NCBI GenBank assembly: GCA_021773835.1
Contig: JAJFJQ010000070.1
Location: forward strand, 114,213 to 178,212
Reading direction: 5' to 3'
DNA length: 64,000 nucleotides
From: Gammaproteobacteria bacterium
GTDB taxonomy: Bacteria; Pseudomonadota; Gammaproteobacteria; Ga0077536
Of this stretch, positions 8,581 through 19,049 are shown one piece after another. The notes under the pieces were generated by a model. The model made no database searches. It saw only the letters and a program-made list of their open reading frames with translations, and had not been told where the DNA came from. How positions within the stretch are numbered: the stretch's first letter is position 1; each line of letters begins with the position of its first letter. Position numbers and translations under genes: made by a program.

Positions 8581-10722
8581 CTAGCCGATCAAGATCCCAC
8601 CGTACTGCACAAAAAACGGTACAAATACGAGTGAAAGGATCGCCGACAGCTTGATCAATATGTTTAGCGATGGACCGGAGGTGTCTTTTAAGGGATCGCC
8701 GACGGTATCGCCGACGACTGCCGCACGGTGCATTTCCGTACCTTTTCCACCGAGATTGCCCGCCTCGATATACTTTTTAGCATTGTCCCACGCACCGCCA
8801 CTATTCGATGACGATATCGCGATAACGCCCCCGGCGACCAATGAACCGGCAAGGACACCGGCAACCGCCTCGATGCCAAATAACCAGCCAACGAGTAACG
8901 GTGTGCCCATGATCAAGATCCCCGGGGGAATCATCTCTTTTAGCGCAGCCTGCGTTGAGATCGCCACACACTGGTCGTAATCCGGTTCGCCCGTACCCTC
9001 CATGATCCCAGGGATGTCGCGGAATTGCCGACGCACTTCTTCGATCATTTTATACGCTGCAGAGCCGACTGATTTCATGGTCATCGCGGAAAAATACGCA
9101 GGCAACACAGCGCCGATAAAAAGACCAGTAAAGACCATAGGCTCTAACAGATTGATGTTACCGAGCAGATCGAACTCTGGCCCGTGTTGTTCTTTTAACA
9201 GAAGATCTGCGCGCGTAAGAAACGCGGCAAAAAGCGCGAGTGAGGTGAGGATCGCCGCACCAATCGCAAATCCCTTACCCATCGCCGCAGTGGTGTTGCC
9301 AGCGGCGTCGAGAACATCCGTGCGCTCGCGCACGTGCTCTTCCATACCCGCCATCTCGGCGATACCGCCAGCGTTATCTGCCACCGGTCCGTAGGCGTCA
9401 ATGGTTAGCGCAATGACTAATGTGCCAAGCATGCCGAGCGATGCGATCGCGATACCGTACATACCGGCCAACATCCACGGAATATAGATAGCCACACCGA
9501 TCGCTAGGTAGGGTCCGACCGAGCTTTTGTAGCCGAGCGCAAGACCGAAAATGATGTTTGTCGCAGCGCCAGTCTCACAGGATTGGGCGACTTCACGAAC
9601 CGGCGCATAGGCGTGCGAAGTGTAATATTCGGTCATCAAACCAACCAATAGACCCGCGACAAGCCCGGCGAGAAAACAATAGTAGACGCCAGTGTTAGTG
9701 TAAGCCAGGCCGCCGATCTCAAACGTCGCCGGGATCATTTTTATAGTCACGAAGTACATGACCACGGCCATCAGCACGCTCGAGATGATTAACATTCGTT
9801 TTAAGGCAGGGCCAACCTGTTCTTCGGTCGTCACCTTCACCATCATCAAGGTCACCAAGCTCACCGGAATACCGACGGCAGAGATCAAGATCGGGAACAG
9901 CAATGCGTCGACGTTACCGGAAAACGCCACCGCGCTAATAACCATGGCAGCACAGGTGCTCTCAGCGCATGAACCGAATAGGTCCGCGCCCATACCGGCG
10001 ACATCGCCTACGTTGTCACCAACATTATCGGCGATGACGGCAGGGTTACGCGGATCATCTTCCGGAATACCAGCCTCAACCTTTCCCACCAAGTCTGCGC
10101 CGACGTCCGCGGCCTTGGTAAAAATCCCACCACCGACCCGTGCGAATAATGCGATCGACGAACCACCTAAGCCAAAGCCTGCAATCACCTCCATCAAAAT
10201 GTGGGTCGGCAATTCGGCCGGCATGATGTTCACGAGCAGCAGGTAGACCAGCAGCAATCCGAGTGAGGCCAAGCTCACCAAAGCAAAGCCCATCACCGAA
10301 CCTGAATGCAGCGCGACGTTGAAGGCATCTGACAATGATTTATTCGCCGACACCGTGGTGCGGACATTACCCTCGGTCGCGATCTTCATACCGATGAAAC
10401 CAGAGGCAATGGAGATGATCGCGCCAATGGCGAAGGCAATAGCCGTGTAGATGCCCTCATTCACATAATCCGTATGGTGATCATCGATGAGCACCGCGAT
10501 GATAGCGCCGAATACGACGATGAATATCGCCATAAATTTATATTCTTGCTTTAAGAATGCCATCGCGCCGCCGGCGATCGCGGCGTGGATCTTGACCAAC
10601 TTGGTCTTCACGTCGGGATCCTCAACGCCCATGTCGATAGCGATTTTTTTGACCCCCGATGAATAGTAAAAACCAACCGCGAGCCCAAAGAGAGATAGGG
10701 CCAAAATAATATTAACGGCCAT
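8581..10722 (-). CDS. hppA: Membrane-bound ion-translocating pyrophosphatase
   Basis: An integral-membrane pyrophosphatase of 713 residues from ATG 10722; the frame is open to 10839, but [13 protein letters not shown] is the natural first membrane segment. It couples hydrolysis of pyrophosphate to H+ or Na+ export. The hydrolytic loop [18 protein letters not shown] is intact, as are GNNTGGAWDN-like ([15 protein letters not shown]) and [14 protein letters not shown]. The selectivity segment reads [14 protein letters not shown]: alanine where potassium-independent enzymes carry lysine (GNTTKA). By family knowledge this predicts the K+-dependent class. Whether it moves Na+ or H+ is not decided here. 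A monocistronic unit ending in a strong hairpin. Confidence 0.95.
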   Translation of the reverse strand: MAVNIILALSLFGLAVGFYYSSGVKKIAIDMGVEDPDVKTKLVKIHAAIAGGAMAFLKQEYKFMAIFIVVFGAIIAVLIDDHHTDYVNEGIYTAIAFAIGAIISIASGFIGMKIATEGNVRTTVSANKSLSDAFNVALHSGSVMGFALVSLASLGLLLVYLLLVNIMPAELPTHILMEVIAGFGLGGSSIALFARVGGGIFTKAADVGADLVGKVEAGIPEDDPRNPAVIADNVGDNVGDVAGMGADLFGSCAESTCAAMVISAVAFSGNVDALLFPILISAVGIPVSLVTLMMVKVTTEEQVGPALKRMLIISSVLMAVVMYFVTIKMIPATFEIGGLAYTNTGVYYCFLAGLVAGLLVGLMTEYYTSHAYAPVREVAQSCETGAATNIIFGLALGYKSSVGPYLAIGVAIYIPWMLAGMYGIAIASLGMLGTLVIALTIDAYGPVADNAGGIAEMAGMEEHVRERTDVLDAAGNTTAAMGKGFAIGAAILTSLALFAAFLTRADLLLKEQHGPEFDLLGNINLLEPMVFTGLFIGAVLPAYFSAMTMKSVGSAAYKMIEEVRRQFRDIPGIMEGTGEPDYDQCVAISTQAALKEMIPPGILIMGTPLLVGWLFGIEAVAGVLAGSLVAGGVIAISSSNSGGAWDNAKKYIEAGNLGGKGTEMHRAAVVGDTVGDPLKDTSGPSLNILIKLSAILSLVFVPFFVQYGGILIG

Positions 10723-11204
10723 GATGGAAGATTCCCCGTCGTAGAAGTTTAAGTTGCCAAGATCCAGATATTTCGCGGTAGACCACCGCGGTAACTGATT
10801 AATTATTAACCGGGAAGTATAACCCGTATTTACCGGCAATCGAAAGTTTGGGCCACTTTCGTGGCCACAAATCGTACAGCTAATCGTGTATTCAACTGCT
10901 TATTGTCGCGGAGGACCGCGCGGCCTGCGTAAGACACGCAAATGAACAACGTATTCGGCGTCGGCAACCGATCTACGGCTGGCTCAATTCCGAGTATCCA
11001 AACCCATGGTTTTCGCACACCTGAATAGGCGGGCGCTACCTCGTAAGAGTTGGGAAAGATTCAAGTTTTTCGGGCACACACCGATAACCGCGGAGTGGTT
11101 ATGTGGCAATCATTCGAAACGGACTGTCTAGGTATCGACCGATCATCGATGTGGCCCGTGTACCAATTCCGCATCGCGCAATTCTCCGGCGACATACCTA
11201 AAAC
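10723..11204. other. 482-base divergent intergenic region
   Basis: This gap separates the starts of hppA (minus) and the c-di-GMP protein (plus). It should hold promoters for both. I see an A/T-rich patch around 10798-10830 upstream of hppA, but no -35/-10 pair with good spacing. A plus-strand frame from 11050 overlaps the next gene and has no recognisable similarity or ribosome binding site, so I do not call it a gene. Confidence 0.4.
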
Positions 11205-13436
11205 GTGGGCACGCCCCATCTACCAACCTCTAATCAGAAAACTAAGGCCCCTATTTTGTTAGAGAAGCGTCAGACATCGCACGGAAATATTCTTGTTGTT
11301 GACGCTCAGCAAACAACGCGTTCCGTCGCATACACGACCTTAAGTCAAGCTGGCTATATCGTAGAAGAGGCCGGCAGCGGTCATGGCGCACTAGCAATTC
11401 TTGAACAGCTACTGCCGGATCTTGTGATACTCGATCTGCGCATGGCGGAAATGGACGGCTACGCCGTTTGCGCGACCATCCGTGAACGCTACCCCTCGCA
11501 CGTGCTGCCGATCCTCATGATGACCGATGCCGAGGACGAGGAATCAATATCCCGGGCCTACGAGGTCGGCGCCACCGATTTTATCAGCAAGCCTTTCAAG
11601 CGGGTGTTGTTACATCAACGGGTGCGCTACATATTGCGAGCACAACGGGCGGAACAAAAAAATCACAAGTTGGCGTACTTTGACAGTTTGACCGGCCTAC
11701 ATAATCGCGCGTCATTTGGGGACCGGCTCATGCAATCAGTGGCCATCGCGAACCGATATGGTCGCGTGGTCGCACTGTTATTCATTGATCTTGATAACTT
11801 TAAGCGGGTCAACGACACCTTAGGCCACGTAGCCGGAGATCAATTGCTAAAAGAAGTCGCAAACCGACTTCGACAAACGATTCGAGGCACGGACACGATC
11901 TCTCGAGTTGAAACCCAGCCTAGTCAGCTAGTCGCGCGCATGGGCGGCGATGAGTTTACAGTCCTCCTACCTGAAATCTCGTGCGGCGAAAATGCCGCAA
12001 CCGTTGCAATGAGAATATTATCGTCGCTTTCGGCGCCTTTCGATCTCGTCGGCAATGAAGTCTATATCACACCAAGCATTGGGATATCGGTCTACCCTGA
12101 GGATGCACAAGATGGTGACAGTCTGCTTCAACATGCCGATGGCGCCATGTATTTCGCCAAACGCAACGGGAAGAACGTCTACCATTTTTACGACGACTCG
12201 ATGAATGAAGAAGCGCATCGCAGATTAGAAGTCGACAAATATTTGCGTTTGGCCTTCGACCGTGCGGAATTCACTCTGAATTACCAACCGCAGATGAACG
12301 CACGAACGGGTCAACTCTGCGGAACCGAGGCGCTACTTCGCTGGCATAACGCAGAGCTAGGAATCGTTTCGCCGGGAGAATTTATTCCAGTAGCTGAAGA
12401 AAACGGGCTAATCGTCAAGATCGGTGAATGGGTATTGCGCGAAGCGTGCCGACAGGGGAGCGCTTGGTTGGCTAGCGGATTGGTGTTTGGTCGAATTGCC
12501 GTAAATGTGTCAGCGGTGCAATTTAAACAGCGCCATTTTGTTGAGTTTGTGGTGGATGCCCTAGCCACTTCCGGGCTCGAAGCTCACCTACTCGAAATTG
12601 AAATAACGGAAGGACTGATGTTAAACGACTCCGAAGGTACGGTACGTACACTCGAAGCGCTAAACGACATCGGCGTACAAATGGCGATAGACGACTTCGG
12701 CACGGGCTATTCTTGCCTAAACTATCTAAAGCGCCTACCGATAGACCGACTAAAGATTGATCAATCTTTCGTCACGGAAATTACTTCAGATCCAAGTGAC
12801 GCTGCCATTGCGTCGGCGATAATTTCTCTAGCCGATAGTTTGGACCTAGACGTGATTGCAGAAGGCGTAGAAACAGACAAGCAGTTAAGGTTTCTACAAT
12901 CGAAAGGATGTAACGAAATTCAAGGATACCTCCTAAGTCGCCCGATTGCTGCTGCAGAAATGACCGCGATGTTGTGCGATGGTCCGCCTTCGCTAGCATC
13001 AATGCACCGGGACAGAAACCACGAAAGAACAGTGCTCTTCGTTGACGACGACCCGGAAATCATTACCTTATGTAAGCATGCTTTGAATGGCGAAGGATAT
13101 CGGATACTAACGGTAAGTGATCCCGGCAAAGCGTTTGATCTGTTTGTTCAATATCAAATCCATGTCGTCGTAGCGGACTACGCCATGCCTAACATCACAG
13201 GAGACGACCTACTAAGTCGCGTGAGCCGACTTTCGCCCGATACCATACGAATAATGCTTAGCGGAAATAGCGACATGCAATCACTCATTGCAACCGTCAA
13301 TACCAGCGCGCTATTCCAGTTTTTAGAAAAGCCTGTCAGCGCTAAGCAACTTCGCGGTGTAATACGCAAAGCCTTCACGGCGTATGACCGGCAGCACGTC
13401 GCATCGCGAAACGCCTCAGCGATAGAAGTCGCATAA
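11205..13436 (+). CDS. REC-GGDEF-EAL-REC cyclic-di-GMP signalling protein
   Basis: A 743-residue cytoplasmic response regulator with two receiver domains. The first REC (residues about 28-143) has phospho-acceptor D77, T107 and K129, but VVDAQQ where two acidic residues are usual. The GGDEF domain (about 155-325) has an intact GGDEF at 247-251. An insertion of about a dozen residues separates RGTD (227-230) from the active loop, so the usual inhibitory RxxD position is displaced. The EAL domain (about 345-600) has EAL at 375-377 and DDFGTG at 496-501, the look of an active phosphodiesterase. The C-terminal REC (about 617-735) has VDDDPE, ADYAMP and LEKP, all canonical. It could make or break c-di-GMP. 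The start is GTG 11205, or TTG 11256 with an AAGG upstream. No partner kinase gene is adjacent. Confidence 0.9.
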   Translation: MGTPHLPTSNQKTKAPILLEKRQTSHGNILVVDAQQTTRSVAYTTLSQAGYIVEEAGSGHGALAILEQLLPDLVILDLRMAEMDGYAVCATIRERYPSHVLPILMMTDAEDEESISRAYEVGATDFISKPFKRVLLHQRVRYILRAQRAEQKNHKLAYFDSLTGLHNRASFGDRLMQSVAIANRYGRVVALLFIDLDNFKRVNDTLGHVAGDQLLKEVANRLRQTIRGTDTISRVETQPSQLVARMGGDEFTVLLPEISCGENAATVAMRILSSLSAPFDLVGNEVYITPSIGISVYPEDAQDGDSLLQHADGAMYFAKRNGKNVYHFYDDSMNEEAHRRLEVDKYLRLAFDRAEFTLNYQPQMNARTGQLCGTEALLRWHNAELGIVSPGEFIPVAEENGLIVKIGEWVLREACRQGSAWLASGLVFGRIAVNVSAVQFKQRHFVEFVVDALATSGLEAHLLEIEITEGLMLNDSEGTVRTLEALNDIGVQMAIDDFGTGYSCLNYLKRLPIDRLKIDQSFVTEITSDPSDAAIASAIISLADSLDLDVIAEGVETDKQLRFLQSKGCNEIQGYLLSRPIAAAEMTAMLCDGPPSLASMHRDRNHERTVLFVDDDPEIITLCKHALNGEGYRILTVSDPGKAFDLFVQYQIHVVVADYAMPNITGDDLLSRVSRLSPDTIRIMLSGNSDMQSLIATVNTSALFQFLEKPVSAKQLRGVIRKAFTAYDRQHVASRNASAIEVA

Positions 13437-13477
13437 TGCTGCTAGCGTCGCATTGAATTGGAAATTACGGCCTGGCC

Positions 13478-15319
13478 CTAGCCTTCAAGAATGATGTCCT
13501 TGTACGTTCCCCCTGCTGGGATCATGGGATAGACGTTTTGTTCAGGTTCGACGATAAGGTCAAGTAGGTAGGGCTCGTTTGGATCGGCGAGCATACGCGT
13601 ATAGGCAGCCTCGAGTTCATCAAGTCTTCGCACCCGGGCAGCAGAAACTCGGTATCCAGCCGCGATTGTCACAAAATCTGGGTAAATATCGTGCTCGTCA
13701 CTTGGTTTAACCGCCATGGGATCGCCAAGCGCCGAACTCGCACGCCGACCTGCATAAATCATGTCTTGCCACTGACGTACCATGCCCAACCATTGATTGT
13801 TGATGCACACAATCTTCACCCCAATGCCGTAGCGGTGCAGCGTCGAAAGTTCGTGGATGCTCATGTTTAGGCTGCCGTCGCCGTCAATATCGATTACGGT
13901 GCGATCGGGACAAGCAACCTTGGCACCCACCGCGGCCGGTAGCCCATAGCCCATCGTGCCAAACCCGGAACTCGACAAAAACGATCGGCGCTGGTTAACC
14001 GCATAGTGCTGCATCGCCCACATCTGGTGTTGACCAACACCGACCGTGACCAGCGCATCACCATTCGTCATTGTGGACAGCATTTCGATTGCCGCCGGCC
14101 CGGACAAGCCGTCGCGCACCGCAGCTTTGAGAGGATGCTTGTTTTTAAGTGCATCAAGCCTAGTGCGCCAAGCAGCATAGTTCCCCGGGACCGCAGCGGT
14201 GATCAGTTGATCCAGCGCCACGGTGAGATCCGCGCCAATTCCCAAGGTGGCAACCTTGTTCTTGTTGATCTCATTACGGTCGATATCAATGTGAATAATT
14301 TGTCCGTGCTTGATGAACTCGTCGACATTTCCGGTCACCCGATCATCGAATCGCACGCCAAGCGCGAGGACCAAATCGGCTTCATTAACGGCAAGATTCG
14401 CCGTGTAGCTGCCATGCATGCCGAGCACATGCAGCCATAGCGGATGGTCCGCCGGTACACTGCCAAGCCCCATAATTGTGGTTGTTACTGGACACCCAAG
14501 TTTCTCCGCCAGCGCCACCAGCTGCATTTCGGTGCCGCTTGAGACGATGCCGCCGCCGGCGTAGATCACCGGAGAGGTGGCCTCGGCGATCATGCGCATG
14601 CACTGTTTCAATTGCGCATCGGGAATGCTGCTCATAGACGGCCCAACCGGATCGATGACCGCCGGAATTCGCGGCGCTACGTAGCGCCCGTCCGGGTCAC
14701 GTGGGAAGTGCTGTTGAACGTCCTTGGGTAGATCGATAAGCACCGGCCCGGGCCGGTTGAAGGCGGCTGTGGCAAATGCCCGACGCACAGCTTCCGGTAT
14801 ATCCGAAACTTGTTCGATCAATATGCTGGCCTTCGTAATCGGCTCGGTAATTCCAACGATGTCGGCTTCTTGAAATGCATTCTTGCCCAGCAGATGACTT
14901 GGCACGTTGCCGGTGATCGCGACGACAGCTGTCGAATCGCTGTTGGCATCGCCGAGGCCGGTAACTAAATTACAGGCGCCAGGACCCGAGGTCGCGAGAC
15001 ACACGCCCACACGTCCCGTCGCACGCGCATACCCTTGCGCCGCATGGATCGCGCCTTGTTCATGCTCCGTGCGGTAACAGCGCAACCCAAAGTCGTCGAG
15101 CACGTCGAATATTTCTAGATTAGCGCCGCCCGGGTAACCGAATAGACACTCGACGCCTTCGGCAACCAATGCCGCGGCGAGTATTTGAGCGCCGCGTTGG
15201 GCGCGTGGCCGATCCTCCTCGCGAATATCAGCTAGCGGTGCGCCGGTGACCGAAGTCACATCTGCATAGGTGATATTGTCTGCCGTCGGCTGTGGATTTT
15301 TCTGCGTCATTTCGATCAC
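13478..15319 (-). CDS. ilvB: Acetolactate synthase, large (catalytic) subunit
   Basis: A 613-residue ThDP-dependent enzyme with the three-domain plan of acetohydroxyacid synthases. The catalytic Glu lies in YRTEHEQGAIHAAQGYARATG. Next come GPGACNLVTGLGDAN and the FAD/central domain. The ThDP motif GDGSLNMSIHELST ends in INNQWLGMVRQWQ. It would condense pyruvate with pyruvate or 2-ketobutyrate for branched-chain amino acid synthesis. No regulatory small subunit gene (ilvN/ilvH) is adjacent, and the gene lies outside an ilv operon, so it could be a second, unlinked isozyme. The N-terminus is about 35 residues longer than the core domain. Gene symbol by family; ilvI or ilvG cannot be excluded. 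Confidence 0.88.
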   Translation of the reverse strand: MIEMTQKNPQPTADNITYADVTSVTGAPLADIREEDRPRAQRGAQILAAALVAEGVECLFGYPGGANLEIFDVLDDFGLRCYRTEHEQGAIHAAQGYARATGRVGVCLATSGPGACNLVTGLGDANSDSTAVVAITGNVPSHLLGKNAFQEADIVGITEPITKASILIEQVSDIPEAVRRAFATAAFNRPGPVLIDLPKDVQQHFPRDPDGRYVAPRIPAVIDPVGPSMSSIPDAQLKQCMRMIAEATSPVIYAGGGIVSSGTEMQLVALAEKLGCPVTTTIMGLGSVPADHPLWLHVLGMHGSYTANLAVNEADLVLALGVRFDDRVTGNVDEFIKHGQIIHIDIDRNEINKNKVATLGIGADLTVALDQLITAAVPGNYAAWRTRLDALKNKHPLKAAVRDGLSGPAAIEMLSTMTNGDALVTVGVGQHQMWAMQHYAVNQRRSFLSSSGFGTMGYGLPAAVGAKVACPDRTVIDIDGDGSLNMSIHELSTLHRYGIGVKIVCINNQWLGMVRQWQDMIYAGRRASSALGDPMAVKPSDEHDIYPDFVTIAAGYRVSAARVRRLDELEAAYTRMLADPNEPYLLDLIVEPEQNVYPMIPAGGTYKDIILEG

Positions 15320-15485
15320 ACTATTCGTTATCGGGGTGTTGACAGACGTCCTCTCGTAGCTTCCCAGCTAATAGTAGTTTCCGCGCGGCGGTCAGATATA
15401 GGAATGACATTCAACGATCGTCGCATGACATTTAGTGACGGTGTTGCCCGGTCGACGGCCCTGGATTCGACTTCCAAGTGCGTCA

Positions 15486-16502
15486 TTATGACGCCGAGTC
15501 GACGTTACTGCCGCGCCGAAATGCCCTCGGAGATTCACCCGTCCACGATTTGAACGCACGGGAGAACGCGCTCGCATCCGCGAACCCGAGCACATAGGCA
15601 ATTTGATCATTGTGCATCCCACTGCGGCGCATGAGATCGGTCGCCCGCTCAATACGCACCGCTTCTAATATATCGGCGAAGCTTGTGCCTTCTTCATCGA
15701 GGCGCCGTTGCAAAGTCCTTTTCGTCAGATACAAGGAGCTGACAACTTCGGTCAGAGGTGGAATTCTGGTCGCAGTACGCAGCCGCGATCGGACGACATC
15801 TGCATAGGATAGTGGCTCGTGCATAACATCGCTCAGGCGCCGGCATTGGTTGGTAAAAAAACGATACGACATGGCATTAGCCTGCGGCGGAGACGCTTCC
15901 CACACTGCGCGCTCAAAACAGATCTGGTTGACGCTGTCTCCAAACTCAACGTCGCACTTAAAAAACGCGGTGTAAAGATCGCGGTCCGGCGGGTGCGGCT
16001 GACGTAGACGTACTGATAGCGGGTTAATGTGGGCGCCCAAGGTCTGACGAAACAGGGTCAAGGTTGCGGTCGTGTCGCGCTCGACGAAAAACGCCGCGCA
16101 GTCACCAACGTCCGCATTTTCGTGGAACGCGACGTACTCGTCGCCCCCTTCTCGCCACACCGACAGTTCAATAGAACCCCATGCGAGCGCCGGATAGGAT
16201 GGTACTGTGTGGAAAAGTTCACGCACTGTCGGTGCGCATGACGCGGCCAATCCGAGCACGCCAAACAATGGCAGATGATAACGCTGCCCTACTGCCAAGC
16301 CGGCGGCCGGTATATCCAACGCTGCTAGCGCCAGCCGAATAAATGTCAGTTCCTGTTCAAAGCGGATCCGGTAGCTGGGCTCCTCAAGCGCAAAACGCGG
16401 AATATTGACGCGCTGTAGCAATGGGGCGATTTCGTGACCGTGCTCTTCCAAGATCTCGATGATTGGCGCGAGTCCATAGGCAAGGCGAAACGGCCTTAGC
16501 AT
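15486..16502 (-). CDS. AraC-family transcriptional regulator
   Basis: A regulator of about 338 residues from ATG 16502, which has GGAAG five bases upstream. The frame is open to 16667, but the extra N-terminus looks unrelated. It has an N-terminal arabinose-binding-type/OruR-like domain (region beginning LAYGLAPIIEILEEHGHEI). The C-terminal AraC double helix-turn-helix holds SLYLTKRTLQRRLDEEGTSF and the second helix phrase IAYVLGFADASAFSRAFKSW. Members sense small organic molecules. It is divergent from an LLM oxidoreductase gene across 217 bases, so that gene and the following sulfotransferase gene are the most likely targets. Confidence 0.88.
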   Translation of the reverse strand: MLRPFRLAYGLAPIIEILEEHGHEIAPLLQRVNIPRFALEEPSYRIRFEQELTFIRLALAALDIPAAGLAVGQRYHLPLFGVLGLAASCAPTVRELFHTVPSYPALAWGSIELSVWREGGDEYVAFHENADVGDCAAFFVERDTTATLTLFRQTLGAHINPLSVRLRQPHPPDRDLYTAFFKCDVEFGDSVNQICFERAVWEASPPQANAMSYRFFTNQCRRLSDVMHEPLSYADVVRSRLRTATRIPPLTEVVSSLYLTKRTLQRRLDEEGTSFADILEAVRIERATDLMRRSGMHNDQIAYVLGFADASAFSRAFKSWTGESPRAFRRGSNVDSAS

Positions 16503-16719
16503 GGTGCTTCCGAATAGGTAAGTGGGTTGTTCTCTCGAACTGAGATCCGACCCATTTCGAACTCTCGTCATCTGTGTGACACTGCTGTTGGCACAATATG
16601 TCATGCAATTTACGCGAACCGTCATTCCGAGTCGACCGTGAGATAACGACACTGGAGCGCAGTACACTTCGGTTCAGTCAACGTATTGGTTCGTGAACCA
16701 CGCCCGCTGGAGGCCACTG

Positions 16720-17994
16720 ATGAAATTCATGTTTTTCTTCTATCCCGCAATCCCCGCAACGTTGGCAGAACGCGAAAAACTGCGACCGATCGCCGCGCGG
16801 ACGGATTTGTTTCAACAGATGCTGGAAGAAATCGTCGAGCTGTCACAAATGGCGGAGGATTATGGTTTCTCGGCGGTCACCTTTCCGGAACACCACCTCC
16901 ACACCGAAGGCAGCGAAATGGGTAGCCTGCCGGTACTCACGCAGCACGTGCTGGCGAATACAAAAAAGATACTGGCCGGCCCTATCGGCTATGTGCTGCC
17001 GGGGTGGAATCCGTTGCGCCTCGCGCTTGAAACAGCGTGGATGGATCAAATCTCGAAAGGCCGTACGATCGCCGGCTTTGCGCGCGGTTATCAGGCACGT
17101 TGGTTGAATCCAATGGCGCAGCAGTTACACGGTGTCGCCGCAACGAACACCTACGATAAAACAGACAGCGACACCGTCAATCGCGAAGCATTTCAAGAGG
17201 TATACGAGATCCTCAAACTCGCCTGGGGCGAAAAGCCGTTCCGGTATAAGGGCAAGTACTACGAATATCCGTACCCTTATGAAACGGGCACACCGTGGCC
17301 GGCCGACAAATGGACACGGCAATACGGTTCACCCGGCGAGATCGACGACGACGGCAATATCCAAATGATCGACGTTGTGCCAAAACCGTATCAGAAACCG
17401 CATCCGCAATTATTCCAAGCCTTCTCCCAGAGCGAATCCACAATCCGCTGGGCCGCACGGGAAGGTATCATCCCAACCGTGATCACGTCGGACTTAGACG
17501 ACCTCAGAAACTACGCCGAATGCATGGTTGAAGAGGCCGGTCTACATGGCCGTGAGCTGGCACTCGGTCAAGAGTTTGGCGTGTTTCGCGGGGTGTACAT
17601 GGCAGAAAACCGCGAGAAGGCGCGCGAGATTGCAATGCGCGGCTTGATGGGCACCGGCTGGCCTGGCTGGGCACATGATTTCGGGTTTACCGAAGCATTT
17701 CGTACACCGGAAGATGACATCAAGTATCCGAACCAAATGCTCCCGGTGTCGGAGGCAACCATGGAACGCTTCGAGAAGAAACATTTTTGTTTAGTCGGCA
17801 ACGCTAGCGATGTGCGCCGCGAAATGGATCTGCTCGTCGAGGCGGCAAATCCGGAATGGTTTATTTGGCAATCGGATCAAGGATATTTGCCGCTAGACGA
17901 CGTTAAGCGACAACTGGAACGGTTTGCCACAGAGATCATGCCGCACTACCGTGATACGCATGTAACCGCCAAGAGCGAGGCCGTAACGGCCTAA
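16720..17994 (+). CDS. LLM class flavin-dependent oxidoreductase
   Basis: A luciferase-like monooxygenase family protein of 424 residues, longer than usual for the family because of an insertion around residues 160-230. Translation starts at ATG 16720, seven bases after GGAGG; the frame is open to 16693. Landmarks are FPEHHLHTEG, GPIGYVLPGWNPLRLA, GRTIAGFARGYQARW and KPYQKPHPQLFQAFSQSE. It resembles the protein encoded at 19050-20183, and both carry the FxEHHLQ/H phrase and the ARGYQSRW phrase, so they are paralogues. Divergent from an AraC regulator gene. The substrate is unknown. Confidence 0.88.
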   Translation: MKFMFFFYPAIPATLAEREKLRPIAARTDLFQQMLEEIVELSQMAEDYGFSAVTFPEHHLHTEGSEMGSLPVLTQHVLANTKKILAGPIGYVLPGWNPLRLALETAWMDQISKGRTIAGFARGYQARWLNPMAQQLHGVAATNTYDKTDSDTVNREAFQEVYEILKLAWGEKPFRYKGKYYEYPYPYETGTPWPADKWTRQYGSPGEIDDDGNIQMIDVVPKPYQKPHPQLFQAFSQSESTIRWAAREGIIPTVITSDLDDLRNYAECMVEEAGLHGRELALGQEFGVFRGVYMAENREKAREIAMRGLMGTGWPGWAHDFGFTEAFRTPEDDIKYPNQMLPVSEATMERFEKKHFCLVGNASDVRREMDLLVEAANPEWFIWQSDQGYLPLDDVKRQLERFATEIMPHYRDTHVTAKSEAVTA

Positions 17995-18103
17995 CTCCGT
18001 AGTCGAAAAGCGCACGCGTTTCTGTTTTAATGCGGCGCTCTCGCACAACGAACTATCGTTACCCGCGCTGGTAGTAAGCTGCCGTGCGCAGCACGGAGAC
18101 CGC

Positions 18104-19012
18104 ATGAACCTACCAACACTTGAGCACCGCTATCAAAGTGGTTTGATGGACAGTGGCCGCTGGACCAATTTTGTCCCGCGCGATTCAGACATCATCATTT
18201 CAACACCCTACAAAGCCGGCACGACATGGACCCAGCGGATATGTGCACTATTAATTTTCCAATCCGTCGACCTAACCGAACCACTCTCGCGCACCTCACC
18301 GTGGTTAGACCAAATGGTCAAGCCGATCAAAAAAGTCCTCGACACCTATGAATCTCAATCCCACCGCCGATTCATAAAAACGCATACCCCGCTGACCGCT
18401 CTGCCCTATTATCCGAACGTTACCTACTTGGTCTGCGGGCGTGATCCTAGAGATATATTTATCTCGATGGAGAACCACTATGCCAATATCGATATGCCGA
18501 AATTTGTCGCCTTATTGGAGCAAAATGGTGACGTCGGTGAGCCGCCTCCAGAATTACCGGACGACGTCAACGAACGCTTCAAACTATGGCTGACGCGAGG
18601 GAGTTTCCCGTGGGAGACCGATGGGTTTCCGTTCTGGTCGGCGTTCCATCATCTTCAATCGTTCTGGCGTTTTCGCGAACTCTCCAATATCCATTTTCTA
18701 CATTACGCCGATCTGCAATCCGATCTCGCAGGCGAAATGCGGCGTATCGCCCGGATCCTGAGCATCGAGACGCCAGAAAATCTGTGGCCTGATTTAGTTA
18801 ATGCCGCCACGTTTTCCGAGATGAAACAGCGGCACGAACAGACAGCGCCAAATACAGACCAGGCAATCTGGCACGATCCGTCGAAATTTTTCAACAAGGG
18901 CAATAGTGGCCAGTGGCGCGGTGTCTTGTCTCAGGAGTGCCTTGATCTATACGAGGCGGCAAAACAGGAGAAACTCGAGCCGTCGCTAGCCACCTGGATC
19001 GACCATAACTGA
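18104..19012 (+). CDS. PAPS-dependent sulfotransferase family protein
   Basis: A 302-residue cytosolic-type sulfotransferase. The 5'-phosphosulfate binding loop is YKAGTTWTQ near residue 36. The 3'-phosphate site is seen in YLVCGRDPRDIFISMENHY, and the C-terminal loop FNKGNSGQWRG near residue 265 matches the RKGxxGDWK-type PAPS contact. It would transfer a sulfuryl group from PAPS to a hydroxyl or amine on a small molecule. It lies between two LLM oxidoreductase genes, 110 bases after the first, and may form part of the same pathway. No signal peptide is present. Confidence 0.88.
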   Translation: MNLPTLEHRYQSGLMDSGRWTNFVPRDSDIIISTPYKAGTTWTQRICALLIFQSVDLTEPLSRTSPWLDQMVKPIKKVLDTYESQSHRRFIKTHTPLTALPYYPNVTYLVCGRDPRDIFISMENHYANIDMPKFVALLEQNGDVGEPPPELPDDVNERFKLWLTRGSFPWETDGFPFWSAFHHLQSFWRFRELSNIHFLHYADLQSDLAGEMRRIARILSIETPENLWPDLVNAATFSEMKQRHEQTAPNTDQAIWHDPSKFFNKGNSGQWRGVLSQECLDLYEAAKQEKLEPSLATWIDHN

Positions 19013-19049
19013 GCAGTACCCTGAGTTCGGATCCTAGTTGTCAGTCAAT

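Noticed and set aside
11050..11262. Plus-strand 70-codon frame before the c-di-GMP gene
   Set aside because: It overlaps the next gene in another frame, has no ribosome binding site and no family features.
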